From positions 105,008 through 169,007 of the forward strand of contig MPND01000001.1 in NCBI GenBank assembly GCA_002238855.1: 64,000 nt of DNA, read 5' to 3'. Source of the stretch: SAR202 cluster bacterium bin90. Its GTDB lineage: Bacteria; Chloroflexota; Dehalococcoidia; Lucifugimonadales; JADFKI01. Of the stretch, positions 1 through 10,476 are shown in pieces; within the stretch, counting starts at the first letter, position 1; every line of letters starts with the position of its first letter. A model generated the notes under the pieces. The model was not told the origin of the DNA. It searched no databases and worked only from the letters and a program-made list of their open reading frames with translations. Both the position numbers and the translations under genes were made by a program.

Positions 1-1161
1 GCGATCCACAGCCTGAATGTTGCTGAAAACATGTTGGGAATAGGCCCTGATGACGAAGATTTGGAACGCCCTAATGTAAGTGGCTTGGTAAGTCAGCCCG
101 CGCTCAGCAGGGCAAACCGTGGCTACATGAGCTTCTTCGTCAATCGCCGCTGGGTGCAAAGTCGCATGCTCGGCTACGCGCTTGAGCAGGCGTATCACGG
201 GTTCCTGAAAGAACGTCGCTATCCTATGGCCGTCGTCAACATTGCGCTCGACTACGACCAGGTGGATGTAAATGTTCACCCGTCCAAGACCGAGGTCCGC
301 TTTCGCAGTGGCGACCGTGTATTCTCCGCAATCCAGCATGCAGTGCGGAGCACGCTGACCGCTCACTCGCCCGTGCCCGAAATTCGGGGCGCTGAGGTCG
401 GCTCTCCGGCTTATCCCTACGCTCCTTCAAGAGATTCCAGCCGCCACTTCTGGCCCATAGAGCCATTCAACGCCGCTTCTGCAACTCCCTCCGCAGTTGA
501 CGGTAACGGAGAAATCGCGTCAGATGCCCTGCAAGATACTGGGTCGGAGACTTCGACCGATGACACCGGCGGCTATACTCACAGGCAGACCCTGCCGATG
601 CTGCGTGTTCTGGGCCAGGTACAGACCACCTACATCGCTGCTGAGGGCCCCGACGGCATGTATCTCATAGACCAGCACGCCGCGCACGAGCGAGTAATGT
701 TCGAGCGCATCAAGGCAGACGCCGCGTCAGGCGAACCCCAGTCGCAAAGTCTGATGGAGCCTCTTACGATAGAACTGAACCCCATACAACAGGAACTGGT
801 AGAGACACACCAGCAGGTATTTGCCAATCTGGGGCTGTTGCTGGAACCCTTCGGAGGCAACGTCTATGTCATCCGAGCCGTGCCTGGCATACTCGTGGAC
901 CAGGACCCTGCTAAGGCGTTCATTGACATGCTTGACGAGATGGCGCAGGGCGGCGACGTGGAAACGTGGAGCGACCGAGCTGCCTACTCGATGGCATGCC
1001 ACGCCGCAATCAGGGCGGGCAAGGTGATGACGCACGCCGAGATGACTGCGCTGACGCGTCAACTGGAGCAGTGTCACCAGCCCCACACCTGTCCGCACGG
1101 ACGCCCCACGATTATCCACCTAAGCGGCACTCGCCTTGAGCGGGAGTTCGGAAGGCGATAG
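1..1161 (+). CDS. mutL: DNA mismatch repair protein MutL, C-terminal part (5' end outside window)
   Basis: Frame is open from base 1. NVHPSKTEVRF motif; C-terminal endonuclease motif DQHAAHERVMFE (DQHA-x2-E-x4-E), ACHAAIRAGK, CPHGRP and terminal FGRR. Confidence 0.95.
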   Translation, partial: AIHSLNVAENMLGIGPDDEDLERPNVSGLVSQPALSRANRGYMSFFVNRRWVQSRMLGYALEQAYHGFLKERRYPMAVVNIALDYDQVDVNVHPSKTEVRFRSGDRVFSAIQHAVRSTLTAHSPVPEIRGAEVGSPAYPYAPSRDSSRHFWPIEPFNAASATPSAVDGNGEIASDALQDTGSETSTDDTGGYTHRQTLPMLRVLGQVQTTYIAAEGPDGMYLIDQHAAHERVMFERIKADAASGEPQSQSLMEPLTIELNPIQQELVETHQQVFANLGLLLEPFGGNVYVIRAVPGILVDQDPAKAFIDMLDEMAQGGDVETWSDRAAYSMACHAAIRAGKVMTHAEMTALTRQLEQCHQPHTCPHGRPTIIHLSGTRLEREFGRR

Positions 1162-1193
1162 GGCTTCCCGAACGATTGATGAAAGGACACACC

Positions 1194-2201
1194 ATGAAAT
1201 TCGGAATCTTCCTCGGCGTGCAGATCTCCCCTGATGAATCTCTAGCACAGCAGATTGAGGATAGCGCGGAGCAGGTTCGCGCAGCCCGCGACGCCGGCTT
1301 CGACCTCATTTGCACAGGTCAGCATTTCCTGTCTGCGCCCTACGCGCAGCCCGCAACTCTGCCATTCCTCGCCCGCATGGCAGCAGAGTCAGGCGACATG
1401 GAGGTCGCGGCTGCCGTCATACTCGTTCCACTGCACAACCCCGTCGATGTTGCGGAGAGCGTGGCAACGATGGACGCAATCTGCAACGGGCGCTTCATAT
1501 TCGGAGTCGGCATTGGCTACCGCGATGAGGAGTTCGCTGCATTTGGCATCAAGTCCAGCGAGCGGGTTGGGCGCCTGCGCGAATCCCTCGATCTGATGAA
1601 GAAGCTCTGGACAGACGAAGAAGTAGAATACAGCGGCAAGTATTACCAGCTGCCTAAAGTAAACCCCGTCACGCGACCGGTTCAGAAGCCCCATCCGCCG
1701 ATATGGGTAGCAGCCAACAACGATGTCGCCATACGCAGAGCCGCCCGCTGGGGTTATCCTTGGTTCATCAACCCGCACGCCACCATGTCAACCATCGCCC
1801 GCCAGATATCCGTGTTCAACACGGAAATCGACAGGGTAGGGCAGCAGGCTCCCGACGCGATGCCCATGTTCCGTGAGATGTATGTCGCCGAGGACAAGGC
1901 GACGGCGCTTGAGGAGAGCCGCCCGTATCTGGAGAGCAAGTACGCCGCATACGCTTCGTGGGGACAGGACAAGGCGCTCCCCGACGAAGAGAGCTTCAGT
2001 GTTCCATTCGAGGAGCTTGCACGCGACCGCTTCCTCATTGGCTCACCTGATGACATCGTCGAAGAAATACGCCGCTACCAGGACGACCTCGGCGCCAACT
2101 ACATCATCTTCCGCATGCAGTGGCCCGGCTTGCCGCAGGCAAAGGTGCTAAGGCAACTCGACCTGCTGCGCGAAGAGGTCATTCCCCGAATAAAGCAATA
2201 G
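1194..2201 (+). CDS. LLM class flavin-dependent oxidoreductase (luciferase-like monooxygenase)
   Basis: MKFGIFLGVQ..., GVGIGYRDEEFAAFGI, RPVQKPHPPIWVAA. ATG at 1194 follows a GAAAGGA Shine-Dalgarno, preferred over the TTG at 1176. Confidence 0.9.
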   Translation: MKFGIFLGVQISPDESLAQQIEDSAEQVRAARDAGFDLICTGQHFLSAPYAQPATLPFLARMAAESGDMEVAAAVILVPLHNPVDVAESVATMDAICNGRFIFGVGIGYRDEEFAAFGIKSSERVGRLRESLDLMKKLWTDEEVEYSGKYYQLPKVNPVTRPVQKPHPPIWVAANNDVAIRRAARWGYPWFINPHATMSTIARQISVFNTEIDRVGQQAPDAMPMFREMYVAEDKATALEESRPYLESKYAAYASWGQDKALPDEESFSVPFEELARDRFLIGSPDDIVEEIRRYQDDLGANYIIFRMQWPGLPQAKVLRQLDLLREEVIPRIKQ

Positions 2202-2202
2202 C

Positions 2203-2436
2203 ATGGAAGGTTTTGGCAGAGGACTGCTTTTCATTGGCGTCGCAGTCGCAGTTCTCGGACTAGCCATTATGCTTGCTCCGAAGATCCCGCTCCTCGGCAA
2301 GCTGCCGGGCGACCTTGTCTTTAGGCGCGGCGAATCCACATTCTACTTTCCGCTTGCCACATCCCTTGCCATATCCATTGTCGTCAGCCTCGTCCTCTCC
2401 GTGCTGCTGAACATAGCGTACCGCCTGTTCAGATAA
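2203..2436 (+). CDS. DUF2905 family small membrane protein
   Basis: 77 aa, two hydrophobic segments with APKIPLLGKLPGDLVFRRGESTFYFPLATS signature. Confidence 0.85.
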   Translation: MEGFGRGLLFIGVAVAVLGLAIMLAPKIPLLGKLPGDLVFRRGESTFYFPLATSLAISIVVSLVLSVLLNIAYRLFR

Positions 2437-2447
2437 TCGCCGAGAAC

Positions 2448-3581
2448 CTAGAACTGCGCCACCTCCACCGAGTTTATCGGTGGCAGATTGTCTATCAGCA
2501 GCTCCCAGCTGTCGCCCTCGTTCCTGCTGTAAAATATCTGTCCGTTAGTCGTGCCCACATAGACGCCGCACGGATCGAGCGAGTCCGTCGCCATGCCCTC
2601 TCGCATGCTGTGCAGGTAGGCATTCCGCTGCGGCAGACCGTTCGTCAGCGCCTCCCAGTCCGCGCCGCCGTTGCGACTTCGGAACACTCGGAACATGTTG
2701 CCGCTAACGATTCGGAATTCACCGCCGACCTCGCCTTTTTCTATGGCATTGTCTTCTGGCAGTACATACAGCGTCCTTGGATCGCGAGGGTGCAGCGCAA
2801 GCGCAAGCCCGAAGCGGGAGGGCAGCCCATCCGTAATGTCCACCCATGACAGCCCACCATCATCGCTGCGATAGGTGCCGCAGTGGTTCTGCTGGTAGAG
2901 CAGTCCCTCAGTTGCCGGATGACTGAGCAGCTTATGAGGGCACTGCCCGAACTCCAAGTCTTCCTCGTCCGGTATGAAGTCCGCGCGCACGCCCTTGTTC
3001 AGTGGCTTCCAGCTTTCACCGCCGTCGCCTGTCCCATACACTCCGGCCGCCGAGATGCCGACCCACATGCGCGCGGGATTCTGATCGTCCAACGCTATGC
3101 TGTGCATGCAAAGCCCACCCATGCCAGGAAACCAGTGCTCACGCGTCGGATGGTCCGCGATGCTGCGTATCTCCGCCCAGTTCACCCCGCCGTCATCGCT
3201 TCTGAACAGCGATGCAGGATCAGCGCTTGCGTACAGCACACCCGGCTCACTTGCTCTCCCAGGCTTGATGTGCCATATCCTGTTCAGCGTCTCGCCCTCG
3301 CGGTCGGCGAACTTGGGTGGCGTTTCGGCTGTCAGCCAGTTCTCCCCCAGGTCGTGGCTGATGTGAATCTCCGCGCCCCAGATCATGTAATTCACAGCCG
3401 CATACACGGTGCCGCCGTTTCGCCCGTCCTGAACGAAGTGGTACACATCACCGCCGCGACAGTAAACTTCGGACAGCTCCCACTTCTTGCGTGCCGCGTT
3501 GCCCGACAGCACGAATGCGCCCTTGCGTGTGCCCACAAGCAGGGCGACTTCCGGGAATGATGCACCGTTCGAATATGACAT
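2448..3581 (-). CDS. BNR/sortilin-type beta-propeller (exo-alpha-sialidase-like) protein
   Basis: Repeated Asp-box-like motifs (SDDGGVNW, GDGGESW, SDDGGLSW, SRNGGADW, SRNEGDSW). Likely start at 3581 (MSYSNG). Confidence 0.8.
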   Translation of the reverse strand: MSYSNGASFPEVALLVGTRKGAFVLSGNAARKKWELSEVYCRGGDVYHFVQDGRNGGTVYAAVNYMIWGAEIHISHDLGENWLTAETPPKFADREGETLNRIWHIKPGRASEPGVLYASADPASLFRSDDGGVNWAEIRSIADHPTREHWFPGMGGLCMHSIALDDQNPARMWVGISAAGVYGTGDGGESWKPLNKGVRADFIPDEEDLEFGQCPHKLLSHPATEGLLYQQNHCGTYRSDDGGLSWVDITDGLPSRFGLALALHPRDPRTLYVLPEDNAIEKGEVGGEFRIVSGNMFRVFRSRNGGADWEALTNGLPQRNAYLHSMREGMATDSLDPCGVYVGTTNGQIFYSRNEGDSWELLIDNLPPINSVEVAQF

Positions 3582-3670
3582 CGCCAACCTCACTTCACCA
3601 GAATAGCTCTGCTATCTATTCCAGAATGAAAGTGAGATTGGCGTCAAGAAGAAGTGCGGCGCTGTTTGGG

Positions 3671-4630
3671 CTATTCTATCGGCGCGCCCGCCGTATAAAC
3701 CTCGTGGGAGTAGGCGACGATTGAAGGATCAGGTACGTATGCCACCTCTGGGTCTTTGTCCTTATAGTCCATGACATTTATGAGGTGTCGCATGGCGTTG
3801 ATACGTGCCCGCTTCTTGTCGTCGGACTTGACGATGGTCCACGGGGCGACTTCGAAGTTCGTCAGCAGGAACATCGCTTCCTTTGCCTCGGTGTACTCCC
3901 GCCACTTGTCAATCGACCTGATATCTACGGGGCTCACCTTCCAGTGTTTAAGCGGATCGCTGGAACGCGACTGGAATCTCCGCAACTGCTCCTTCTGGCT
4001 GACGGAGAAGTACAGCTTGATCAGCTTAATGCCGCTGTCAACGATCATCCGCTCCAGCATTGGCACATGTCGCATGAACCGCCTGTACTCAGGGTCCGTT
4101 GAGAAGCCCATCACACGTTCCACGCCCGCTCGGTTATACCACGAGCGGTCGAAGAGCACGATCTCGCCGGAAGTCGGGAAGTGGCGAATGTAGCGCTGAA
4201 AGTACCATTGTCCTAGTTCTACCTCTGACGGCTTGTCCAATGCGACAACGCGCGCGGTGCGTGGGTTCCAGTGCTCCATGAATCGCCTGATTGTACCGCC
4301 CTTACCTGCAGCGTCGCGCCCTTCGAAGAGTATGATCGCCCTGTCGCCGGTCTCCCGCATGGAGTTCTGCAACTTCATCATCTCTATCTGCAGCATGCGC
4401 TTTTCGGCCTCGTATTCCTTGCGGCGCATTAGCTCTCCGTATGGGTAGATGTTCTCCCTGAAGTAACGAGATCGCACATGGGGCACGATGCTTGTCGGAT
4501 CATCAAGCGGCTCCGCGTCGAGAATCGGCGAAACTATCGGCTCAAGCTCTACTGGGATGACACCATTTGGTGAATCCTGATTAAGTTGGTCTTTGTCTGT
4601 GGTTGAGCTCTTTTCCAGCACAGTACTCAC
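3671..4630 (-). CDS. ppk2: Polyphosphate kinase 2 family protein
   Basis: Walker A FEGRDAAGKGGTIRRF; FDRSWYNRAGVERVMGF; PPK2-type WKVSPVDIRSIDKW. Confidence 0.95.
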   Translation of the reverse strand: MSTVLEKSSTTDKDQLNQDSPNGVIPVELEPIVSPILDAEPLDDPTSIVPHVRSRYFRENIYPYGELMRRKEYEAEKRMLQIEMMKLQNSMRETGDRAIILFEGRDAAGKGGTIRRFMEHWNPRTARVVALDKPSEVELGQWYFQRYIRHFPTSGEIVLFDRSWYNRAGVERVMGFSTDPEYRRFMRHVPMLERMIVDSGIKLIKLYFSVSQKEQLRRFQSRSSDPLKHWKVSPVDIRSIDKWREYTEAKEAMFLLTNFEVAPWTIVKSDDKKRARINAMRHLINVMDYKDKDPEVAYVPDPSIVAYSHEVYTAGAPIE

Positions 4631-4758
4631 CCCCGGGGCTTCAAAGCATTAACTGGGACACCCTGTATTCTGCCATAGAATACCTTTGATGGCGGTCAAT
4701 TGCAAACTGTATTAGCAGCAGCCGTGGCATATAATTTATTCTTGGCTAAACGCTGCCG

Positions 4759-5100
4759 CTACCAGTTCAGCAGCCCCGGCTTCTGCGCTTTCCAGCCCTC
4801 ATCGGACGGGAATACTGTGTTCATTGGGACTGCCTGCGTGTCACCGTCGAACCAGTCCTGAACCGTCTCGCGCCACTTCTTGTAGTGGGGAGCGTTGCGA
4901 TGCGCCGTCATGTGTGCATCTTCGTCCACATAGACCTCATAAAGGTAGAACCTGTTCGGATTGGTCTTGTCTTCCAGGATGTCGAAGCGCATGCAGCCGG
5001 GCTCGTCCCTCACGCTACCCTGGCTGTCCCCTAGGCTCGCCTCTTTGAACTGCTCTCGAAATCCCGGCTTTATATTTATCGTCACGAATATCGCGTGCAT
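4759..5100 (-). CDS. Antibiotic biosynthesis monooxygenase (ABM domain) family protein
   Basis: ~113 aa; EPGCMRFDILED...RFYLYEVYVDEDAHMTAHRNAPHYKKW typical of ABM/YgiN-like proteins. Confidence 0.85.
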   Translation of the reverse strand: MHAIFVTINIKPGFREQFKEASLGDSQGSVRDEPGCMRFDILEDKTNPNRFYLYEVYVDEDAHMTAHRNAPHYKKWRETVQDWFDGDTQAVPMNTVFPSDEGWKAQKPGLLNW

Positions 5101-5216
5101 ACTGTTTCTCCTTGCAATTTAGCTAATCGTTCCCGTGCTTCAACCTGCGTAGGGTTATACCTTCATCCCAGGTGGAATTATATTTGCGCTTCTCAGTCTG
5201 TTCAAGTCAATACCGC

Positions 5217-6251
5217 CTAACTGAATTTCGGCATGATCTGCTCGGCGAATATGCGCATGCTGCTCTCGGCAGCATCCCACGACATATCGCCTATCCTGAA
5301 CTGCACCATGATTCCGCCCACCCCCGCTTCCTGCAGTGCGGCAACGGTTTCTGCCACCGTTTCCGGCGAACCATAAACCAGGTCATCTTCTGGACCTGCA
5401 TCGGAGCCGGCATATATCGCTTCCACCTCCGCCTGCTCGGATTTCGTATTCATCCTTTTGCGTCCACCGTTTATGTGCTTCAAGCTGTCAGCGTTAGCCG
5501 GGCGCGCAATCTCAGCCGCTTCGGCATCCGTCTCAGCAACCACTCCGTTAAACCATATCCAGCACTTCGATGTCGCCGCTGAGATCCCATCATCATCGTA
5601 GCCCGCGTCCGCCATCGTGCTGCGATAAAGGTCGAACATGTGCCGTATCCTGTCCATTGAAGACATCGACAGCATGAATGGCCTGCCTTGACGCGCCATC
5701 TGAAGCAGGGAGTTCTCGCTGGCAATCGCCCGAATCAGCGGCGGATGCGGGTCCTGCACCACCTTGGGCCGCAACACCGGTATCTCCACATTCCAATGCT
5801 TGCCCTCGTGTCGGTAACGCTCGCCCGCCCACGCCTTCACCAGGATCTCCTCAGCTTCTAGTAGCCGCTCCTGCGCCTGCTCGTACTTCACGCCATATCC
5901 ACGGTACTCGTAGCGATTGAACGCAGACCCTCGCGCAGTGCCGACCATAATACGTCCGCCGCTCAGATTGTCTAGCAGCGCGATCTGCTCCGCAAGCCTC
6001 ACCGGATGATGAAACGCGGTCTGCACCGCAGAAAAACCTATGCGCACCTGCTTGGTCCGCGCGACCACAGCCCCTCCGAACGCCATTGGGTCCGCATAGG
6101 TGCATACCCCGTCGAAGTGGTGCTCGCCCAGCCATACGGAATGATAGCCAAGCCGGTCGGCAAGCTCGGTTTCGGCGAGCGCATCATTCACAACCTGGTA
6201 GTCTGAGTCCGGCGTTCTGCTCTCCGGAAATAGGAAATCTCCAAACTTCAT
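5217..6251 (-). CDS. LLM class flavin-dependent oxidoreductase
   Basis: MKFGDFLFPES...; LGYHSVWLGEHHFD; GGRIMVGTARGSAFNRYEYRGYGV. ATG at 6251 preferred to the ORF-track start 6287. Confidence 0.9.
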   Translation of the reverse strand: MKFGDFLFPESRTPDSDYQVVNDALAETELADRLGYHSVWLGEHHFDGVCTYADPMAFGGAVVARTKQVRIGFSAVQTAFHHPVRLAEQIALLDNLSGGRIMVGTARGSAFNRYEYRGYGVKYEQAQERLLEAEEILVKAWAGERYRHEGKHWNVEIPVLRPKVVQDPHPPLIRAIASENSLLQMARQGRPFMLSMSSMDRIRHMFDLYRSTMADAGYDDDGISAATSKCWIWFNGVVAETDAEAAEIARPANADSLKHINGGRKRMNTKSEQAEVEAIYAGSDAGPEDDLVYGSPETVAETVAALQEAGVGGIMVQFRIGDMSWDAAESSMRIFAEQIMPKFS

Positions 6252-6267
6252 ACAGTCTCCTGTCCTG

Positions 6268-8481
6268 TCATTTATCACCGTTCGCACTGATCTCTCTGGT
6301 GCGCTGGCTCACATAAGCCCGCACCAATCTGATCTCCTCGTAGGAAAAGCCCTCTCCAAGCAGTTCCTTCACTGGCGCAAGTCTGGTGTAGCCTACCTCA
6401 TCGAAAGCGTTCTGAATGCGCTCCACACGATCATCTTTAGGAAGCAGCGGGCGCAGATCGAGCGCATCCCCGCGCTGCACCAGCATCTCGATGTGCGCGA
6501 CTATCGTGTTGACAGACAGATCGCGCTCTTGCGACGCTTGTTCTATCGAATAGCCTTGCTGAATAAGCGCGTTGGTCTTCTCATAGGTGGTAGTCCGCTC
6601 ACCGCTCCGGCGCTCACCCGAAATGGCGCTTCTGCTATTCATACTGAATTCGGTACGGTCTTCCAGCCCTTTCTCCCGGGCATATTCGCAGATAACCGCC
6701 AGGAACTCGTCGCCATACCTATTCAGTTTCACAGCGCCCACCCCAGATATCCGAGACAGGCTATTCAGATTCTGCGGAAAGAAGTGCGCCATCTGCTGCA
6801 AGGTCGCGTCTCCGAAGACGACATACGGCGGCACGCCATCACTGCTGGCAATCCCCCTGCGAAGCGAGCGTAGCTTCTCGAACAGACCGTGGTCAAATTC
6901 GAGGGTACTACGACGGCGACCAACCGCTTCTTCAACCTCAATTTCACTCCTTCTCGGCCTGGCGAGAATCAACCGCTCCCTCTCCTTCAGCATTGTACGC
7001 CCCGCCTCGGTCACTCCCAGCGTCGCGTACTCCTCGCTGTTCTGGTACAGAAACCCTCTGTCCACCAGCAATCTGGAAATATCTCTGATGTCGTTGTCGG
7101 ATAAGTCGTCAACGATGTCATACACACTGAGCTTGTCGTGCCCCAGTCTGAGCACGCGCTCTGCCTTCGAACCACGCAGCACCTGCGCGATGTGGCCCGC
7201 CCCAAAGCGCTCCCCTGTGCGTATCACCGCGGACAGAATCTTCTGGGCGATGATGGTAGCGTCGAAATCCTCGCGCTCAGCGAGGCACACATCGCATCCG
7301 CCGCAGTCGTGTGGCTCACCATCGCCGCCACCGACAATGGAGTCGTCTCCGAAATAGTTCAGCAGGTACTGGCGGCGGCACGTCTGAAGTTGGCAGTATT
7401 CGATGACTTGGTCCAGCTTCCGCTGTGCATTCTGCTTTTCTTTCCTGTCCTCAATCTGGTCTATGAAGAAGTCCTGCTTAATCTTGTCGCCATACGAATA
7501 GAACATCACGCAATCGCTAGGCAGACCGTCCCTGCCTGCGCGCCCCGTCTGCTGGTAGTATGCCTCCAGCGATTTTGGCAGTTCCTGGTGGACCACCAGC
7601 CGCACGTCCGGCTTATCGATCCCCATGCCGAACGCGATGGTAGCAGCGATGATGTTCGCCTCGTCGCGTATGAAGCGCTCTTGATTCAGTCGTCGCGTCC
7701 CCGCATCCATTCCCGCGTGGTACGGCAATGCCTGGAATCCTTCGTCTCCAAGCCTGTCCGACAATTCCTCGGTATCCTTGCGTGAAAGGCAGTATATGAT
7801 GGCGGACTCGCCTCTGCGCTCTCTCAGAAGCCGCACAAGTTGCTCGTAAGCGCGACGCTTTGGACGCACCTCGTATTGGAGATTCGGCCGGTCAAAACTG
7901 GCGATGAACTGCTTAGGTCTATTCAACCCAAGCTGAGTGACTATGTCGCCGCGTACTCTGTTCGTCGCCGTCGCTGTCAGCGCGATGAAGGGAACGTCCG
8001 GAAGACTCTGCCTCAGATTCCCCAGCGTCCGGTAGTCCGGTCGAAAGTCGTGCCCCCACTCCGATATGCAATGTGCCTCGTCCACCGCCACAAGGCTCAC
8101 TTTTAGCGTACCCAGAAATGATCTGAAGTCCGCTAGTGCGAGTCTCTCCGGCGCCAAGTACAGGATCTTCAGCGCGCCACTTTGCGCCTGCGCCTGCACG
8201 CGGCTGATCTCGGCATAAGTCAATGAGCCGTTGATGAACTCCGCCGGAACGCCGTTGGTTCTCAGCCCGTCCACCTGGTCCTTCATCAGCGCGATCAGTG
8301 GCGAAATCACCAGCGTGAGTCCGTCCAGACGGAGCGCTGGAAGCTGATAGCACAGCGACTTGCCGCCGCCGGTAGGCATAATAACGAGAGTATCCTGCTT
8401 CCCTAGCACACCCTCGATTATCTCCTCTTGGAGCGGTCTGAAAGCGTCGTAACCGAAGTATGTCTTGAGCAGGTCTCTCAT
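6268..8481 (-). CDS. recQ: ATP-dependent DNA helicase RecQ
   Basis: MPTGGGKSLCYQLPAL, DEAHCISEWGHDFRPDY, FGMGIDKPDVR, QQTGRAGRDG; zinc-binding Cys residues; HRDC-like C-terminus. Likely start 8481 (MRDLLKTYFGYDAFRPLQ). Confidence 0.95.
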   Translation of the reverse strand: MRDLLKTYFGYDAFRPLQEEIIEGVLGKQDTLVIMPTGGGKSLCYQLPALRLDGLTLVISPLIALMKDQVDGLRTNGVPAEFINGSLTYAEISRVQAQAQSGALKILYLAPERLALADFRSFLGTLKVSLVAVDEAHCISEWGHDFRPDYRTLGNLRQSLPDVPFIALTATATNRVRGDIVTQLGLNRPKQFIASFDRPNLQYEVRPKRRAYEQLVRLLRERRGESAIIYCLSRKDTEELSDRLGDEGFQALPYHAGMDAGTRRLNQERFIRDEANIIAATIAFGMGIDKPDVRLVVHQELPKSLEAYYQQTGRAGRDGLPSDCVMFYSYGDKIKQDFFIDQIEDRKEKQNAQRKLDQVIEYCQLQTCRRQYLLNYFGDDSIVGGGDGEPHDCGGCDVCLAEREDFDATIIAQKILSAVIRTGERFGAGHIAQVLRGSKAERVLRLGHDKLSVYDIVDDLSDNDIRDISRLLVDRGFLYQNSEEYATLGVTEAGRTMLKERERLILARPRRSEIEVEEAVGRRRSTLEFDHGLFEKLRSLRRGIASSDGVPPYVVFGDATLQQMAHFFPQNLNSLSRISGVGAVKLNRYGDEFLAVICEYAREKGLEDRTEFSMNSRSAISGERRSGERTTTYEKTNALIQQGYSIEQASQERDLSVNTIVAHIEMLVQRGDALDLRPLLPKDDRVERIQNAFDEVGYTRLAPVKELLGEGFSYEEIRLVRAYVSQRTREISANGDK

Positions 8482-8657
8482 CTTTTCTAACCTGTTTATT
8501 CTCCGAAACCGTGTGCCAACTATTGTTCGCCAAACTCGTAACGCCAATTGATGATACTATAACGAATGGCAAATGATACACAATTCGATTGTGACTTGGG
8601 ATACAATAAGATAGTTCAAATCACAGATTCGCATTTAGGTAGTATGGGAGGCAACAC

Positions 8658-9644
8658 ATGGCTTTGCTGCTAAACCGCGAGACTATTCAGGGACTCCTTA
8701 CCATGAGCGATACTATCGCACTACTCGAGAGGGCATTTGAAGAACTTGCATCCGGAGAAGCCGCGATGCCCGCTCGCACTGTAATGGCCGACCCATCGCA
8801 CAACGGCTGGTACGGCTTTATGCCCGCTCACCTGAAGGGAATGGGCACAATAGGCATCAAGGCAGTCACGGTCTTCAAAGACAACCCTGCAAAGTTCAAC
8901 ATGCCTAGCACTTTGGCGTCTATCATCCTGCTCGATGTAGAGACGGGGCAGACCATTTCGGTAATGGACGGCGGCTTCATCACCGCAATGCGCACCGGCG
9001 GCGTTTCCGGCGTGGCAACAAAGTACCTGGCGCGTGAGGATGCGAAGGTCGCAGGTGTGCTCGGAATGGGTGTACAGGCGCGTGCCCAGTGCGAAGGCAT
9101 GGCGGTCGCGCGCAATCTCGACAGCCTTGTATGCTTCTCGATGGACCCGCCTGAGGCTCAGCAACAGTTCGCCAGCGATATTTCAGAGAAGACCGGGGTC
9201 AGCGTCAGCCTCGCTGGCAGCGTTCAGGAAGTTGTTGAGAGTGTGGACATTCTTGCGCTCGCCACGACTGCGGCAACGCCGATAGTTGACGGTTCCTGGC
9301 TGCCGGAAGGACTGCACATTAACGCCATAGGCTCCCACGCCCCAGGCCTACGCGAACTCGACACCTCAAGCGTCGTCAAGTCAAAGATAATCTGCGACCA
9401 TAAGGAAGCATGTCTCGCAGAGGCAGGCGACATCCAGATGCCCATCGAGGAAGGCGCACTATCCCCTGACGACATCTACGGCGAAATAGGCGAACTCGTG
9501 ACGGGAACGAAGCAGGGCAGGGAGAGCGACAACGAGATAACCCTCTTTAAGAGCGTGGGCCTTTCTATCCAGGACATCTCCACTGCCTACCACGTCTATC
9601 AACAGGCTGTGGAGCAGGGCAAAGGAACAGAGTTCGATTTCTAA
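8658..9644 (+). CDS. Ornithine cyclodeaminase/mu-crystallin family protein
   Basis: VTVFKDNPAKFNMPSTLASIILLD, GGFITAMRTGGVSGVATKYLAR, GMGVQARAQ, HINAIGSHAPGLRELD. Confidence 0.9.
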   Translation: MALLLNRETIQGLLTMSDTIALLERAFEELASGEAAMPARTVMADPSHNGWYGFMPAHLKGMGTIGIKAVTVFKDNPAKFNMPSTLASIILLDVETGQTISVMDGGFITAMRTGGVSGVATKYLAREDAKVAGVLGMGVQARAQCEGMAVARNLDSLVCFSMDPPEAQQQFASDISEKTGVSVSLAGSVQEVVESVDILALATTAATPIVDGSWLPEGLHINAIGSHAPGLRELDTSSVVKSKIICDHKEACLAEAGDIQMPIEEGALSPDDIYGEIGELVTGTKQGRESDNEITLFKSVGLSIQDISTAYHVYQQAVEQGKGTEFDF

Positions 9645-9742
9645 GAAATCTGCCTGCAAACTTGTTTTTTGTTGTTCAAGTTTTGAATTATAATGTAATA
9701 AAGGACCCCGCGTAGTCATAGCTCCGGAAGAGGCCCGAAACT

Positions 9743-10387
9743 GTGATAGATTTTGACCTGATAACGGGAATCATCCTTTCCACTCTGATCGCCTATCTGC
9801 TGGGATCGTTGCCAATTGCAGTATGGGTGAGTCGCCGTCGCAACATTGACATCTTCAACGTGGGAACAGGCTTGCCCGGCGCCTCCAATGTGCGCCGCAG
9901 CGTGGGCAATATTCCCGGTGGCCAGGTTCTCATAGGGGACATGGCAAAAGGCGCAGTCGCAATCCTCGCGGCGCGTCAGATGCAGGTGGAAGGGCTGTGG
10001 CTCGTCATGCCTTGCTTCGCCATGGTTGCAGGACATTGGAGGTCGATATTCACGGGTTTCAGAGGTGGCGACGGACTCGCCCCCCTGGGCGGTGCGATAC
10101 TTGTAATGTTCCCGCCGTTCAACGGCTTCCTCGCCGTGTTCATCGGAGCAATCGTAACTTTGGGCGGACAGAAACTGCCTTATACATCACTTCTTGGCCT
10201 CGTAGCCGGTGTTGGCGCATTGCTCTGGCTCGTCAGGACAAACTCAGCCACAGACCTCGCGCTCGCGGCGGGCGTAGGTATAATCGCGGTCCTCGTGTTA
10301 GTTCATGCGTCCGTCGGGCACCGCAGGCGAAATGCCGACGACCAGCCCTGGCCCGAACTCGACGAAGGCGAAGGTGCTATCGAATAG
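9743..10387 (+). CDS. PlsY-like glycerol-3-phosphate acyltransferase family protein (divergent)
   Basis: Multi-pass membrane protein; YLLGSLPIAVWVSR...GTGLPGASNVRRSVG and AGHWRSIFTGFRGGDGLAPLGG align with PlsY motifs but deviate from GGKG. GTG start. Confidence 0.75.
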   Translation: MIDFDLITGIILSTLIAYLLGSLPIAVWVSRRRNIDIFNVGTGLPGASNVRRSVGNIPGGQVLIGDMAKGAVAILAARQMQVEGLWLVMPCFAMVAGHWRSIFTGFRGGDGLAPLGGAILVMFPPFNGFLAVFIGAIVTLGGQKLPYTSLLGLVAGVGALLWLVRTNSATDLALAAGVGIIAVLVLVHASVGHRRRNADDQPWPELDEGEGAIE

Positions 10388-10476
10388 TCAGGCCTTTCGA
10401 CGAGTATAAAGGCCCAATGAATGTAGGTGATTGCGCTTCGCTCTCACTCACGGCTTCCTTCAAAGGCACTCGCCAA

